In this document: in pieces, positions 1 through 8,949 of the stretch | How the letters are laid out: each line of letters begins with the position of its first letter | Numbering within the stretch: position 1 is the stretch's first letter | NCBI GenBank assembly: GCA_025059775.1 | Contig: JANXCW010000007.1 | Coordinates: 62,001-126,000, forward strand | Direction of reading: 5' to 3' | DNA from: Armatimonadota bacterium | Lineage (GTDB): Bacteria > Sysuimicrobiota > Sysuimicrobiia > Sysuimicrobiales > Sysuimicrobiaceae | DNA: 64,000 nt | Notes under the pieces: generated by a model | Told to the model about the DNA's origin: nothing | What the model saw: only the letters and a program-made list of their open reading frames with translations | The model's database searches: none | Made by a program: the position numbers and the translations under genes

Positions 1-653
1 GCGAGATCTTGGTGACCATGGACGACGACACCCGCGTGGGCAACCCAGATCTCCTCGAGCGTCTTTTGGACGTGTTTCGGACCGACCCCACCGTGGGGAT
101 CGCGGGCGTTTCCAACCTGCCGCCCCCCGACGCGCCGTGGGTGGTGCGCCGGGCCATGCAGGAGCTGCCGCGTCGGTCCTCGCCGCTGGTAGACCGCGTG
201 ACGGACAGTGACATGGCCGAGCACCCCTGCCTTGCCATCCCCCGGGATCTCTTCTACCGGGTCGGAGGCGAGCACGAGTGGATCCCCCGGGGCCTTGACC
301 CGTACCTCCGGCGGGAGGTCCGTCGGCTGGGATACAGGGTGGTGGTCATCCCGAATGCCTGGATCCACCACCTGCTGCCTCCCACCCTTTCCGGGATCCT
401 CCGCCAGTACTTCCGCAACGGCTTGGGCGCCGCCTACGTGCGGAAGTTCTACCCCGAGTTCGTGATCGAACAGGCCACCGCCCATGGCACCCCTGTGGCC
501 GAACGCACCTCCCTTGCCCGCCGGGCCCTCCGGTACGCCCTGAACCTGGTCCTCTCCTTCCTGACCCTCCGCTGGATCCATCTCGGAACCCTCCTCACCT
601 ACGCCGCAGGATACGTCTGGGGAACCCTCACCCTGGGGGAAGACTCCCTGTGA
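1..653 (+). CDS. Family 2 glycosyltransferase, 5-prime truncated by window edge
   Basis: The reading frame is open from the first bases, so the start lies outside the window. The visible C-terminal part of about 215 residues contains the acidic DDD metal/nucleotide-sugar motif within the first ten residues, then a region ending in a hydrophobic stretch (about residues 180-205) that suggests membrane association. GT2 enzymes transfer sugars from NDP-sugars onto lipid-linked or polysaccharide acceptors at the inner face of the membrane. Its stop overlaps the GTG start of the next gene (GTGA), so it is in one operon with the CapK-like ligase and two GT4 enzymes, consistent with exopolysaccharide synthesis. 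The acceptor and sugar cannot be deduced. Confidence 0.8.
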   Translation, partial: EILVTMDDDTRVGNPDLLERLLDVFRTDPTVGIAGVSNLPPPDAPWVVRRAMQELPRRSSPLVDRVTDSDMAEHPCLAIPRDLFYRVGGEHEWIPRGLDPYLRREVRRLGYRVVVIPNAWIHHLLPPTLSGILRQYFRNGLGAAYVRKFYPEFVIEQATAHGTPVAERTSLARRALRYALNLVLSFLTLRWIHLGTLLTYAAGYVWGTLTLGEDSL

Positions 654-1966
654 TCTGGCTCTCCTCCCTCGCCGACATCCTCCGCCGCGCAGGCCAGGGC
701 GCGCTCGGCCGAGAGCTGGATCGAGCGCGGTTTACGGTGTGGGTGGAGCAGTGGTATCCGGGATGGCTGGTGCGGGAAAAGCAGGAGGCGCGGCTTTGGG
801 AGCTGGTGGCCTATGCCCGCGAAGCAAGCCCCTTCTACCGGGAGCGGCTCTCCTCCCTGCCCGCCTCCTTCTCCCGGGAGGAGTACGCCCGGATCCCTCC
901 CCTCACCCGGGCGGAGCTCGCCACCCACGCGTCCCGGATCCGCACGGGCCGGGCATGGTTGGGGCGTGGCTCGGGGGGATCGGGCGGACGCGGCATCGCC
1001 ATCCCTGTGGATCGGTCCGCCTATGCGTGGTACATGGCAGGCACCTGGCGGGGCCTGCAGTGGTGGGGAACGGACTTCACGGAGCGGGGCGTGATCCTGC
1101 TGGGACCAGGCTCCCGCGGCCTGAGGGGCCTCGTCATCCAGGCCAAGGACTGGGTGATGAACTGGCTGCGGCTTCCGGTGGACGGTCGGTTTGAGACACA
1201 CATCCCAACGTTTCTGCACCGCATCCGCGCCCACGAGCCTGCCTTTCTCTACGCCTTCCCCTCCGCGGCCCACGCCCTCGCCCGGGCCATCCTGGAGGGA
1301 AAGGGGAAGGCTCCGTCCGGCCTCAAAGTGGTGGTCCTCACCGGGGAACCCCTCTACGCCTTCCAGCGCCGGGAGATCGAGCAGGCCTTCCAGTGTCCTG
1401 TGGCGCAGGAGTACGGAAGCGGGGAGGTGGGCTGTATGGCCTTCCAGTGCCCTCAGGGGACCCTGCACCTCACCGCGGAAAGCGCGTACCTCGAGGCGCT
1501 CCGGGATCCCGCGCTTCCCGAAGGCGGCCGGATGCTCGTCACCGTCCTCCACAACCGCCGGTTCCCCCTCCTCCGGTATGAGATCGGCGACGTGGGGCAG
1601 ATCGAGGATGCTCCCTGTTCCTGCGGCCGGGCTCTCCCGGCCGTGCGGGTGCTGGGCCGCGCGCAGGAGCTCCTTGCGGCAGACGGCGAAGTCCGGTTCG
1701 CGCACCCCGTACTGGACCGCCTCTTTGAGATTCTCCCGTCGCATCTCCGAGGCCGGGTTCGGATCCGACAACGGGCACCGGCCCGGCTGGCCGTGGAGGC
1801 GGCGGAAGGTTCTGATGCGGATCTCCTCCGGGCACGGGAATTCCTGAAAGACCTGGTGGGGCCCGGGTGGCAGGTGGAGGCCGAGAGGGCGACGATCAGC
1901 CGGCTACCCTCTGGAAAGGTTGCGTACTTCCTGCGGGATGGCGCGGGGGCTCTTTCTCACCAATGA
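650..1966 (+). CDS. PaaK/CapK-like adenylate-forming ligase
   Basis: A 438-residue protein of the phenylacetate-CoA ligase/CapK branch of adenylate-forming enzymes. It shows a glycine/serine-rich nucleotide loop near residues 105-112 (GRGSGGSGGRG), a YGSGEVG-type adenylate-binding segment near residue 255, and a C-terminal lid domain. CapK-type members sit in capsule and exopolysaccharide clusters and are thought to activate small acids for modification of sugars; true PaaK makes phenylacetyl-CoA. The location between glycosyltransferases favours the CapK role, but the substrate is unknown. The GTG start at 650 overlaps the upstream stop by four bases, and the 3-prime end overlaps the next gene by about 29 bases, so translational coupling is likely. 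Confidence 0.8.
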   Translation: MIWLSSLADILRRAGQGALGRELDRARFTVWVEQWYPGWLVREKQEARLWELVAYAREASPFYRERLSSLPASFSREEYARIPPLTRAELATHASRIRTGRAWLGRGSGGSGGRGIAIPVDRSAYAWYMAGTWRGLQWWGTDFTERGVILLGPGSRGLRGLVIQAKDWVMNWLRLPVDGRFETHIPTFLHRIRAHEPAFLYAFPSAAHALARAILEGKGKAPSGLKVVVLTGEPLYAFQRREIEQAFQCPVAQEYGSGEVGCMAFQCPQGTLHLTAESAYLEALRDPALPEGGRMLVTVLHNRRFPLLRYEIGDVGQIEDAPCSCGRALPAVRVLGRAQELLAADGEVRFAHPVLDRLFEILPSHLRGRVRIRQRAPARLAVEAAEGSDADLLRAREFLKDLVGPGWQVEAERATISRLPSGKVAYFLRDGAGALSHQ

Positions 1967-3086
1967 CTTCCCGCCCATGGTGGGTGGCGAGGCCCGGATG
2001 TATGCCCGCATCTGCCGAAGCGTACCACCCGACCGCGTGATGGTGCTGGCCCCTCGCCTCCCGGACGACGTGCTCTTCGACCTCCACGAGCACTACCCCA
2101 TCGTACGGGTGCGGGTACCCATCTCCCCGCATCCCGTGGCCAGGATCCTGCAGATCGCCCGCATGCTCCTGGCGACCCGCCACCTGGTGCACGCTGACGA
2201 CATCCGCGTCCTCCACATCGGACACCTGTACCTGGGAATCGTGGGCCTCATCCTCCGGCGGTGGTATCGCATCCCGTACGTCCTGTACCTGCACGGCGGG
2301 GAGATGGCGCCCTATATGCGCAGCCAGGCGGTGCGGGGCCTGGTGCAGCGGGTGGTGGCGGGTGCCAGCCTCGTGGTCGCCAATAGCCGCTTCACGCTGA
2401 ACCACTACGCCGCTCTGGGCATGCGACCGCGGAGGGCGGAGATCCTCCCGCCTGTTCCCGACACCCGCCGGTTCCGGCCCGACCTGGATCCGCGTCCCGT
2501 GCGGGAGCGGTACGGCCTCGGGGATTGCCGGGTGGTGCTTACCGTGGGTCGGCTCGTGGAGCGCAAGGGGCACGACCTCGTGATCCGGGCCATCGCGGCA
2601 CTGCGGGAGGAGCCCGTCCGGTACGTCATCGCGGGGGCAGGACCCGAGGAACGCCGGCTTCGGGAACTCGCGCAGGCCTTGCACGTGGGCGACCGCGTGG
2701 TCTTCACGGGCTACGTCCCGGACGAGGAGCTGCCGGGGCTGTACGCCGCGTGCGACGTGTTCGTCATGCCCAGCCGTGCCCTAGAGGTGCGGGACGGGGT
2801 CGAGGGCTTTGGCACGACGTTCCTCGAGGCGGGGGCGTGTGGAAAGCCGGTGATCGGAGGTCGGAGCGGTGGAGTAGCCGAGGCCGTGGAGGAGGGGGTC
2901 ACGGGGTTGCTCGTGGATCCGCAGGATGCGGAGGCCCTGGCCGAAGCCCTCCGCCGGCTTTTGCGCGATCCGGAGCTCCGCCGCAGGATGGGTGAAGCCG
3001 GAAGGGCCCGGGCGGAGCGGATGGAGGCCGCGTGGGGGGAAGCGGTGCGCCGGATGTGGTACGGGGCTCTGGAGGCGAAGCCGTGA
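1938..3086 (+). CDS. GT4 family glycosyltransferase
   Basis: A GT-B fold glycosyltransferase of about 382 residues. The N-terminal domain starts with a beta strand (LFLTNDFPP) followed by a GGEAR loop. The C-terminal domain has the VGRLVERKGHD strand-loop typical of GT4, the EGFGTTFLEAGACGKPV donor-binding region (E-x7-E) and an ARAERMEAAW tail. ATG 1938 is chosen over upstream ATG 1920 because homologues begin directly with this first strand; the gene overlaps the CapK-like gene by about 29 bases. It probably adds a hexose in exopolysaccharide assembly; donor and linkage are unknown. Confidence 0.85.
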   Translation: MARGLFLTNDFPPMVGGEARMYARICRSVPPDRVMVLAPRLPDDVLFDLHEHYPIVRVRVPISPHPVARILQIARMLLATRHLVHADDIRVLHIGHLYLGIVGLILRRWYRIPYVLYLHGGEMAPYMRSQAVRGLVQRVVAGASLVVANSRFTLNHYAALGMRPRRAEILPPVPDTRRFRPDLDPRPVRERYGLGDCRVVLTVGRLVERKGHDLVIRAIAALREEPVRYVIAGAGPEERRLRELAQALHVGDRVVFTGYVPDEELPGLYAACDVFVMPSRALEVRDGVEGFGTTFLEAGACGKPVIGGRSGGVAEAVEEGVTGLLVDPQDAEALAEALRRLLRDPELRRRMGEAGRARAERMEAAWGEAVRRMWYGALEAKP

Positions 3087-4249
3087 GCCGGAGGATCCGG
3101 GTACTGCACGTGATCACACGCCTCGTGGTGGGCGGCGCCCAGGAGAACACCCTCCTCACCGTCCGCCATCTGGACCGCACCCGCTACGAGGTGACCCTCG
3201 CAAGCGGCCCGAGCCTCGGCCCGGAGGGCGACCTGGAGGCCGAAGTGCCCGAGGACGTGACGTTCGTGCGCATCCCCGAGCTGGTGCGGCCGCCCCATGC
3301 CCTGAAGGATTCCGTGGCCCTTCGGAAACTGTACCGGTTGATGCGGCGAGGAGGGTATCACCTCGTGCACACCCACACCACCAAGGCCGGCCTCCTCGGC
3401 CGGGTCGCGGCCCGGTGGGCGGGGATGCCCGTGGTGGTGCATACCCCTCATGGCCACGCCTTCCACGGCTACCTCGGATCGCTCGGCTCCTGGGCCCTCC
3501 GAAAGGTGGAAGCAGCCCTCGCCCGATGGACGGACGCCATCGTCTGCCTGACAGAAGCGGAGCGCTTAGACCACCTGAGGCTCAAGGTGGGACGTCCGGA
3601 GCAGTTCGAGGTGATCCACAGCGGGGTGGATCTGGCGCGGTTCCGGACTCCTCTCCCAAATCCCACGGTCAAACGGCGGGAGCTGGGACTTCCGGACTGG
3701 GCCCCGATCGTGGGGTGTGTGGCGCGGCTCGTGCCCGTAAAGGGGGTGCAGGTACTCCTGGAGGCGGTGCCCCACCTCCGGAATCGGGTCCCGGACGCCG
3801 TGGTGGTGTTCGTGGGGGATGGGGAGCTGCGGCCGCAGCTCGAGCGGCGGGCCCGGGAGCTGGGGGTGGAAGGGGCCGTGCGGTTCTTGGGCCTGCGCCG
3901 GGACGTGGCGGAGATCGTGCCGCTGTTCGCGGTGGCGGTGCAGCCCTCCCTCAACGAAGGGATGGGCAAGGCCGCGGTGGAGGCCATGGCCGCGGGCAAG
4001 CCCGTGGTCGCGAGCGCCACGAGCGGATTGGTGGACGTGGTGCGGGATGGCCGGAACGGCGTGCTGGTCCCTCCCGGCGATCCCGAAGCCCTGGCCCGGG
4101 CCGTCTGTGACCTCTTGCACCATCCGGATACAGCCCGCCGGATGGGCGAGGCCGCCCGGCAGGATGCGGAGGCCTATGGCGTGAAAGCCATGATAGCCCG
4201 CCTGGAGATGCTGTACGAGCGCCTGCTCCGGGCAAAGGGTCTGGTCTAG
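3083..4249 (+). CDS. GT4 family glycosyltransferase
   Basis: Second GT4 enzyme of the operon, 388 residues. The N-terminus IRVLHVITRLVVGGAQENT is the classic first strand plus GGA(Q)E acceptor loop. An H-T-H-T-T-K-A segment is typical of the EpsD/CapM-like branch, and the C-terminal domain has CVARLVPVKG, then an NEGMGKAAVEAMAAGKPVV donor site. The GTG start at 3083 overlaps the upstream TGA by four bases; the upstream ATG at 3032 lies deep in the previous gene and is not preferred. It ends on a CTAG shared with the stop of the convergent livM gene. Probable role: sequential sugar addition to a lipid-linked polysaccharide unit. Confidence 0.85.
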   Translation: MSRRIRVLHVITRLVVGGAQENTLLTVRHLDRTRYEVTLASGPSLGPEGDLEAEVPEDVTFVRIPELVRPPHALKDSVALRKLYRLMRRGGYHLVHTHTTKAGLLGRVAARWAGMPVVVHTPHGHAFHGYLGSLGSWALRKVEAALARWTDAIVCLTEAERLDHLRLKVGRPEQFEVIHSGVDLARFRTPLPNPTVKRRELGLPDWAPIVGCVARLVPVKGVQVLLEAVPHLRNRVPDAVVVFVGDGELRPQLERRARELGVEGAVRFLGLRRDVAEIVPLFAVAVQPSLNEGMGKAAVEAMAAGKPVVASATSGLVDVVRDGRNGVLVPPGDPEALARAVCDLLHHPDTARRMGEAARQDAEAYGVKAMIARLEMLYERLLRAKGLV

Positions 4250-5238
4250 GGATCCGGCTCTGCGCCCCACCCGGGCCGCAGCTCGGCCCGCCGCTCCTCT
4301 TCCACGGGGAGCCTGCGGGTCCGCCACTGTCGTATCCGCTCCTCCACCTCCACGAGGCCCCGAGGCCAGAACCGGACCAGGGCGATGAGCAGTAGGCCCA
4401 GCAGGATGAGGTACAGATACCGGAACCGGAGGGAGAGGAACTCGCTGACCAACCCGAGACTCAGAGCACCCACCAGCGGTCCCCACCACCGGGTCGTTCC
4501 GCCCAGCATGGCCATGAGGACCGTCTGGAAGGAGATGAGGGGACTGAAGGCGATGTGCGGATCAATGTAGGTCCAGCGGGGTGCCAGGGCGGCCCCCACC
4601 GCCGCGGAAATCCCCCCGCTCACCGCGAACATGGCCACCTTGAGTCCCGTGGTGCGAAAGCCCAGGGACTCCAAGCGGCCCTCGTCTGCCCCGATGGCAG
4701 CCAGCAGACGACCGTACCGGCTGCCGTACAGCCATTTGCTCAGCCCCACCGCCGCGACGGCCACGGTCAAAACCGCGAGGTACACACCTCCCACGTCCAC
4801 GGGAAGGATGAGAACCCGCCCCACCGTGCGGGAAAACCGCATCTCGTAGCCCAGGACGAGGTACCGGATGAGCTCGCTGAGGCCGAAGGTGAGGATGGCG
4901 AAATAGGGACCCTTGAGCCGGAGGGAAACCCCGCCCACCGCCAGGGCCACGAGCCCTCCCATCACCGTTCCCAGGAAGATGGAGGGGATCCACCCCACCA
5001 CGGGCGTCAGCAGAAAGGCGGCATACGTCCCTACGCCGAAGAAGGCCGCGCTCCCCAGGGAGAAGTACCCGCTGAGCCCACTGAAGAGCGCCCAGGCGCT
5101 CGCGAGGGCTACGTGGCCAAAGATGACCTGGAACAGCCCCACCACGTAACTCGATGCCCACAGGGGAAGCGAGAACAGCACCCCCAGACTTCCGAGAGCG
5201 ACCAGCCAAGCGGGACGGACCCCTTCGCGCGCCGCCAA
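4246..5238 (-). CDS. livM: Branched-chain amino acid/amide ABC transporter permease LivM
   Basis: Inner-membrane permease of the LivM class, about 330 residues with roughly nine hydrophobic segments and the GYFSLGSAAFFGVGTYAA region characteristic of Liv permeases. I place the start at TTG 5238 because a perfect AGGAGGG lies at the right spacing (5244-5250) and the longer upstream reading frame is a shadow of livH. It forms the membrane pore with LivH and is energised by LivG/LivF, with the binding protein encoded upstream. Last gene of the livGFKHM operon. The short hydrophilic tail rich in R and E is unremarkable. Confidence 0.9.
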   Translation of the reverse strand: MAAREGVRPAWLVALGSLGVLFSLPLWASSYVVGLFQVIFGHVALASAWALFSGLSGYFSLGSAAFFGVGTYAAFLLTPVVGWIPSIFLGTVMGGLVALAVGGVSLRLKGPYFAILTFGLSELIRYLVLGYEMRFSRTVGRVLILPVDVGGVYLAVLTVAVAAVGLSKWLYGSRYGRLLAAIGADEGRLESLGFRTTGLKVAMFAVSGGISAAVGAALAPRWTYIDPHIAFSPLISFQTVLMAMLGGTTRWWGPLVGALSLGLVSEFLSLRFRYLYLILLGLLLIALVRFWPRGLVEVEERIRQWRTRRLPVEEERRAELRPGWGAEPDP

Positions 5239-5240
5239 CG

Positions 5241-6182
5241 TTACCCTCCTGCGCTCTGCCCTGGGGAATGGGGCTTGGTCTGGAACAACCCGTAGGGCCG
5301 GAAGAGGAGTACAGCCACCAGGAGAGCATAGGTGAGGGCCGTGCGCAGGTCTGCACCGACCACGTAGGCTCCCAAGGATTCCAGAACGCCCAGCAGCAGT
5401 CCCCCCACTAGGCTCCCCGCCACGCTGCCCAGGCCACCCAGGATGATGACCACCAGGGCTGTAATGGTATATGGCATCCCGATGATGGGGGAGAGGGAGA
5501 ACAGCATACTCACCAGGGATCCCGTGACCCCAGCCAGGGCACACCCTAGGCCGAAGCTGAGCCCGTGGAGGCGAACGAGCGGCAGCCCCACCGCCTCCGC
5601 GCCCTCTGGATCCTGCATCAAGGCCCTCAGAGCGGTCCCTAAGGCGGTCCGGTGGAGGAAGCCGAGGAGGAGACCCGTCAGCAGCAGCGCGACCCCCAGA
5701 GCCACCAAGCGGTTGGCCGGGAACAGCGTTCCGAGCACGGAGACAGAGTGGTACAGGTACTGGTAGCCCCGGATGGTCGGCCCCCAGACGAGGAGCGCCA
5801 GGTTCTCCAGGAGGAAGAGGAGACCGAAGGAGAGGAGCAGGGAGTTGGCCTCCAGCTGCACGGGGCCCCCTCCCTGCTCCAGCATCCCCCGGTACACCAC
5901 GCTGTAGATGCCCCAGCCCAGGAGAAAGAAGAGAGGGACCTGCACGATCAACCCGAGGAGAGGGTCTACCCCCAGGGAGGTATACAGGGTATACGTCACG
6001 TACGCACCCAGCATCACGAACTCCCCATGGGCCACGTTCAGCACCCGCATGAGCCCGTACTGTAGGTTGAGCCCTACCGCGATGAGCGCGTACAGCCCTC
6101 CCAGCAGGATTCCCCCTGCTCCGATCTCCAAAAACAGGCGCATGTCCATGCGAAAAAACAGGCGCATGTCCATGCCGGTCAC
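5241..6182 (-). CDS. livH: Branched-chain amino acid/amide ABC transporter permease LivH
   Basis: Permease of 313 residues with about eight hydrophobic helices and the GLNLQYGLMRVLNVAHGEFVM signature region of LivH, plus ALRALMQDPEGAEAVG, the cytoplasmic loop that contacts the ATPases. GTG 6182 overlaps the stop of the binding-protein gene (GTGA). The first 19 codons carry an in-frame 24-bp tandem duplication, so the protein begins with two near-copies of MDMRLF; ATG 6173 and ATG 6149 are therefore both possible starts. Two bases separate its stop from the livM start, so the two are translationally linked. Substrate class (branched-chain amino acids, amides, or aromatic acids) is not fixed by sequence. 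Confidence 0.9.
   Translation of the reverse strand: MTGMDMRLFFRMDMRLFLEIGAGGILLGGLYALIAVGLNLQYGLMRVLNVAHGEFVMLGAYVTYTLYTSLGVDPLLGLIVQVPLFFLLGWGIYSVVYRGMLEQGGGPVQLEANSLLLSFGLLFLLENLALLVWGPTIRGYQYLYHSVSVLGTLFPANRLVALGVALLLTGLLLGFLHRTALGTALRALMQDPEGAEAVGLPLVRLHGLSFGLGCALAGVTGSLVSMLFSLSPIIGMPYTITALVVIILGGLGSVAGSLVGGLLLGVLESLGAYVVGADLRTALTYALLVAVLLFRPYGLFQTKPHSPGQSAGG
6130..6175. repeat. 24-bp tandem duplication at the livH start
   Basis: A 22-base unit at 6130-6151 is repeated exactly at 6154-6175 with a period of 24 bases, i.e. eight codons, inside the 5-prime end of livH. It duplicates the residues MDMRLF and an ATG codon. The repeat is seen directly; slippage during replication is the likely origin. 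Confidence 0.95.
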
Positions 6183-7414
6183 TTCCAGGCAGGCTTAGGG
6201 ATAATGGGTCGCGCGGTGGCGTACTCCGTGGGCCAGATCACTTCGTACCCTCCTCTCTGCCACTGGCCCAGCCGGTTCGGCCTCCCCACGTAGCTCCCCG
6301 CCCGGTTGACTCCTCTCTCAAACTTCACCGGTCCCCACGGGCCGTTGAACTCCCGGCCCTCGAAGTACTCCTTGATGCGACGCTGGTCTAGCCCTACCTC
6401 CGCCACGGCCTGCTCTAGCATCTTCAGGCTCTGGTACACAAGAGAACTGCCCGCATAGTCAGGATCCCGTCCGAACTTCCTCCGGAAGGCCTCGTAGTAC
6501 TCGCGGGTGCCCGGGAACCGCAGCTTCGGACTCCATGCCGCCTGGTGGCAGATAATCCCTTCCACGTTCCCCCCGAGCTGCTCGGCGAACTCCCGGAAGA
6601 AGGCGCCTACCCCCAGGATGAAAACGGGCGGGCTGAACCCAAGCGCAATGGACTGCCGGACGAGGAGAGGGGAGTCCGCCGGATAGCTGAAGGCCACCAC
6701 GATCTCCGGACGACGCGCCTGGAGCGCGCGGATCACATCCGAGAGGTCCGTGACCACGAGCGGGTAGCTGCGGTCCTCCACGATCTCGAACCGTTCGCGG
6801 CGCAGCAGAGGAAGGATGGCGTTGTGGTGCTCTACCCCATGCAGGTCCGCGATGTGCAGCAGGGCCACCCGGTTCCAGCCGTGGCGCTCCCGTACTTCCC
6901 GCAGGAACTGCACGATGCTGATGGTGACGGAATCCGGCTGGGGCAGCAGGGCGAAGAAGTTCTCCGCCCCTAGTTCCCGGATCCTCAGGGAGCCCACCGT
7001 GACACCCAGGAGGACGTATCCGAGCCGGCTCACCACGGGGGCCACTGCGAAGTGGATGGCCGTCCCGTACGGGGGTAACACTAGGTCCACCCGGTCCTCC
7101 CGGATGAGCCTCTCGTACAGCCGCACACAGGTTCCGACGTCGCTGCGGTCATCGTAGTTCACGAACTCGACCGGGCGACGTCCCTCTCCCCGGACCAATA
7201 GTCCGCCGCGCGCGTTCACCTCGTCTCGCCACAGATAGTAGTTGGGAATCGTGGTGAGCCGCGCGCCGACCCCCAACGGCCCCGTCTCCGAGATGGCGAA
7301 CCCGATCCGCACGGGTCTCGCCTGAGCCCTCGCCCAGGACTGAGGCAGCAGGGCCGTGGCCGTGGCTCCTGCCGCCACCTTGAGGAACTGCCTTCGATCT
7401 ATGCGGTGCGCCAT
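6179..7414 (-). CDS. livK: Periplasmic/exported substrate-binding protein of Liv-type ABC importer
   Basis: An exported receptor of 411 residues. It starts at ATG 7414 behind a GGGGGGAG ribosome site; the longer frame to 8131 is a shadow of livF. The N-terminus carries a twin-arginine-like signal (D-R-R-Q-F-L-K) followed by a hydrophobic stretch and an A-R-A-Q-A cleavage region, so folded export by Tat is possible. The rest is a type I periplasmic-binding fold of the Peripla_BP_6 family (IGFAISETGPLG at the N-terminal strand, PPYGTAIHFAVAPV). Members bind leucine, amides, urea or aromatic acids. It lies between the ATPase and permease genes, so it is the dedicated receptor; the ligand is unknown. 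Confidence 0.88.
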   Translation of the reverse strand: MAHRIDRRQFLKVAAGATATALLPQSWARAQARPVRIGFAISETGPLGVGARLTTIPNYYLWRDEVNARGGLLVRGEGRRPVEFVNYDDRSDVGTCVRLYERLIREDRVDLVLPPYGTAIHFAVAPVVSRLGYVLLGVTVGSLRIRELGAENFFALLPQPDSVTISIVQFLREVRERHGWNRVALLHIADLHGVEHHNAILPLLRRERFEIVEDRSYPLVVTDLSDVIRALQARRPEIVVAFSYPADSPLLVRQSIALGFSPPVFILGVGAFFREFAEQLGGNVEGIICHQAAWSPKLRFPGTREYYEAFRRKFGRDPDYAGSSLVYQSLKMLEQAVAEVGLDQRRIKEYFEGREFNGPWGPVKFERGVNRAGSYVGRPNRLGQWQRGGYEVIWPTEYATARPIIPKPAWK

Positions 7415-7455
7415 GCGTCTCCCCCCTTTTTGGTTTTTTGGAGCACGAGATCCAT

Positions 7456-8187
7456 TCACACGCCCAAAAATGCCCTGCGCACAGCTTCGTCCTCCATCAA
7501 CGCTTCGCGTGACCCCTCGCGCACCACACGCCCGTGGTCCAGCACGTAGGCGCGGCTCGCTAGGCGAAGGGTTTCTCGGACGTTCTGCTCCGCCATGAGC
7601 AGGGTCACCCCTCCCTCTTGGAGGCGGGCGAGGAACTCGTACAGGGCCAGCACCACCTTGGGGGCAAGCCCCTGGGAGGGCTCGTCCAGGATCAGCAGAG
7701 CAGGCCGCTGCATGAGAGCCCGTCCGATGGCCAGCATCTGCTGCTCCCCGCCTGAGAGGGTACCCGCGAGCTGTCGCCGCCGCTCCGCGAGCACCGGCAG
7801 GAGATGGAAGACCTCCTCCATGGCCCGCTGACGCTCCCGGCGGTCCAAGCAGACCGCGCCCGCCAGCTCCAGGTTCTCCTGCACCGTCAATCCGGGAAAT
7901 ACGTGCCTTCCCTCCGGGACGTACGCGATGCCCGCCCGCACCCGATAGTACGCGTCCAGGGGCACCAGGGGCCGATCCCGAACCAGCACCTTTCCGGCGC
8001 TGACCCGGAGGCCGTTCGTCCGCACCCCGGCGAGGGCCCGGAAAAGGGTAGTCTTGCCCGCCCCGTTGGGGCCCAGCACCACCACCCACTCCCCGGGGTG
8101 CACCACCAGGCTCACGTCCCAGACCACGCACAGGAACCCGTAGCCCGCGCGCAGGTGCTCCACGCGGAGGAGGGGAGGCTCGGTCAT
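7456..8187 (-). CDS. livF: ABC transporter ATP-binding protein LivF
   Basis: ATPase subunit of 243 residues. Walker A GPNGAGKTT at residues 39-47, Q-loop region around YVPEGRHVFPGLTVQENL, signature LSGGEQQ at 144-150, Walker B LLILDEP at 164-170. The EGRHVF motif is diagnostic for the LivF branch. ATG 8187 overlaps the livG stop (ATGA). It pairs with LivG as the asymmetric motor of the Liv importer; the 41-base gap to the binding-protein gene contains a run of T/A and the next ribosome site but no convincing terminator. Confidence 0.93.
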   Translation of the reverse strand: MTEPPLLRVEHLRAGYGFLCVVWDVSLVVHPGEWVVVLGPNGAGKTTLFRALAGVRTNGLRVSAGKVLVRDRPLVPLDAYYRVRAGIAYVPEGRHVFPGLTVQENLELAGAVCLDRRERQRAMEEVFHLLPVLAERRRQLAGTLSGGEQQMLAIGRALMQRPALLILDEPSQGLAPKVVLALYEFLARLQEGGVTLLMAEQNVRETLRLASRAYVLDHGRVVREGSREALMEDEAVRRAFLGV

Positions 8188-8909
8188 GCGCTCGCCCCCT
8201 CCCCCAGGTAGACGTCCACCACTCTAGGATCCCGCATGACCTGGTCGGGAGGCCCCTCCGCGATGACCTCGCCCTGGTGCAGGACGATCACGCGGTCCGC
8301 AACCCGGGTGACCGCGTGCATGAGGTGCTCCACCCACACCACGGTGATCCCGCGTTCCTCCCGCAGCCGGCGGATGAGCTCCATGGTCTGCTGGACCTCC
8401 ACGGGCGTCATCCCCGCCATGGGCTCGTCCAGCAGGAGCAGGGAAGGCCCTGTGGCGAGTACGGTGGCGAGCTCCAGGAGCTTGCGGTGCGTGGGATTGA
8501 GATGCGCCGCGGGGAGGTGCTCCGCACCACGCAAACCCACGAAGGAGAGAAGCTCCCGGGGATCCGGGTTTCCGGCCCGCGCCGCGGATCCCGGCCCGTT
8601 GCGGGCATCCACGGCCAGGAGGATGTGGTCGAGGCAGGTGAGGGGCGCAAAGACGCGGGGAACCTGAAAGGTACGCCCCAGGCCCAGCTGGGCCCGCTGC
8701 CATGGGGGACCCACCAGGTCCCTTCCCCGGAAACGGACCCGCCCGCGGTCCGGAGGAAGCATGCCCGTGAGGAGGTTGAAGAGGGTGGTTTTTCCCGCGC
8801 CGTTCGGGCCCACGAGCCCCACGATCTCCCCCTCGCGGACCTCCAAGTTCACCCCCCGGATGGCCGCCACCCCTCCGAACCGTTTGTGCAGTCCTTCCGC
8901 GGCCAACAT
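8184..8909 (-). CDS. livG: ABC transporter ATP-binding protein LivG
   Basis: First gene of the liv operon, 241 residues. Walker A GPNGAGKTT at residues 34-42, the LGRTFQ motif typical of LivG, Walker B LLLLDEP, and a C-terminal extension ending PRVVDVYLGEGASA that is characteristic of LivG rather than LivF. Its ABC signature is NPTHRKLLELA, where most LivG proteins have a Y-G-x-Q-R-x-L-E segment, a slightly degenerate version. ATG 8909 is chosen because AGGGGGATCT precedes it; the frame extends to 9053 but crosses the promoter and palindrome. Confidence 0.92.
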   Translation of the reverse strand: MLAAEGLHKRFGGVAAIRGVNLEVREGEIVGLVGPNGAGKTTLFNLLTGMLPPDRGRVRFRGRDLVGPPWQRAQLGLGRTFQVPRVFAPLTCLDHILLAVDARNGPGSAARAGNPDPRELLSFVGLRGAEHLPAAHLNPTHRKLLELATVLATGPSLLLLDEPMAGMTPVEVQQTMELIRRLREERGITVVWVEHLMHAVTRVADRVIVLHQGEVIAEGPPDQVMRDPRVVDVYLGEGASA

Positions 8910-8920
8910 AGATCCCCCTC

Positions 8921-8938
8921 CCTCGGTCCGGACCGAGG
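8921..8938 (-). promoter_or_regulatory. 18-bp perfect palindrome in livG leader
   Basis: CCTCGGTCC followed by GGACCGAGG forms an uninterrupted 18-bp palindrome between the liv promoter and the livG ribosome site. It could be a dimeric repressor operator, or a 5-prime UTR hairpin. The symmetry is seen directly; function is inference. Confidence 0.55.
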
Positions 8939-8949
8939 CTAAACTCAGT

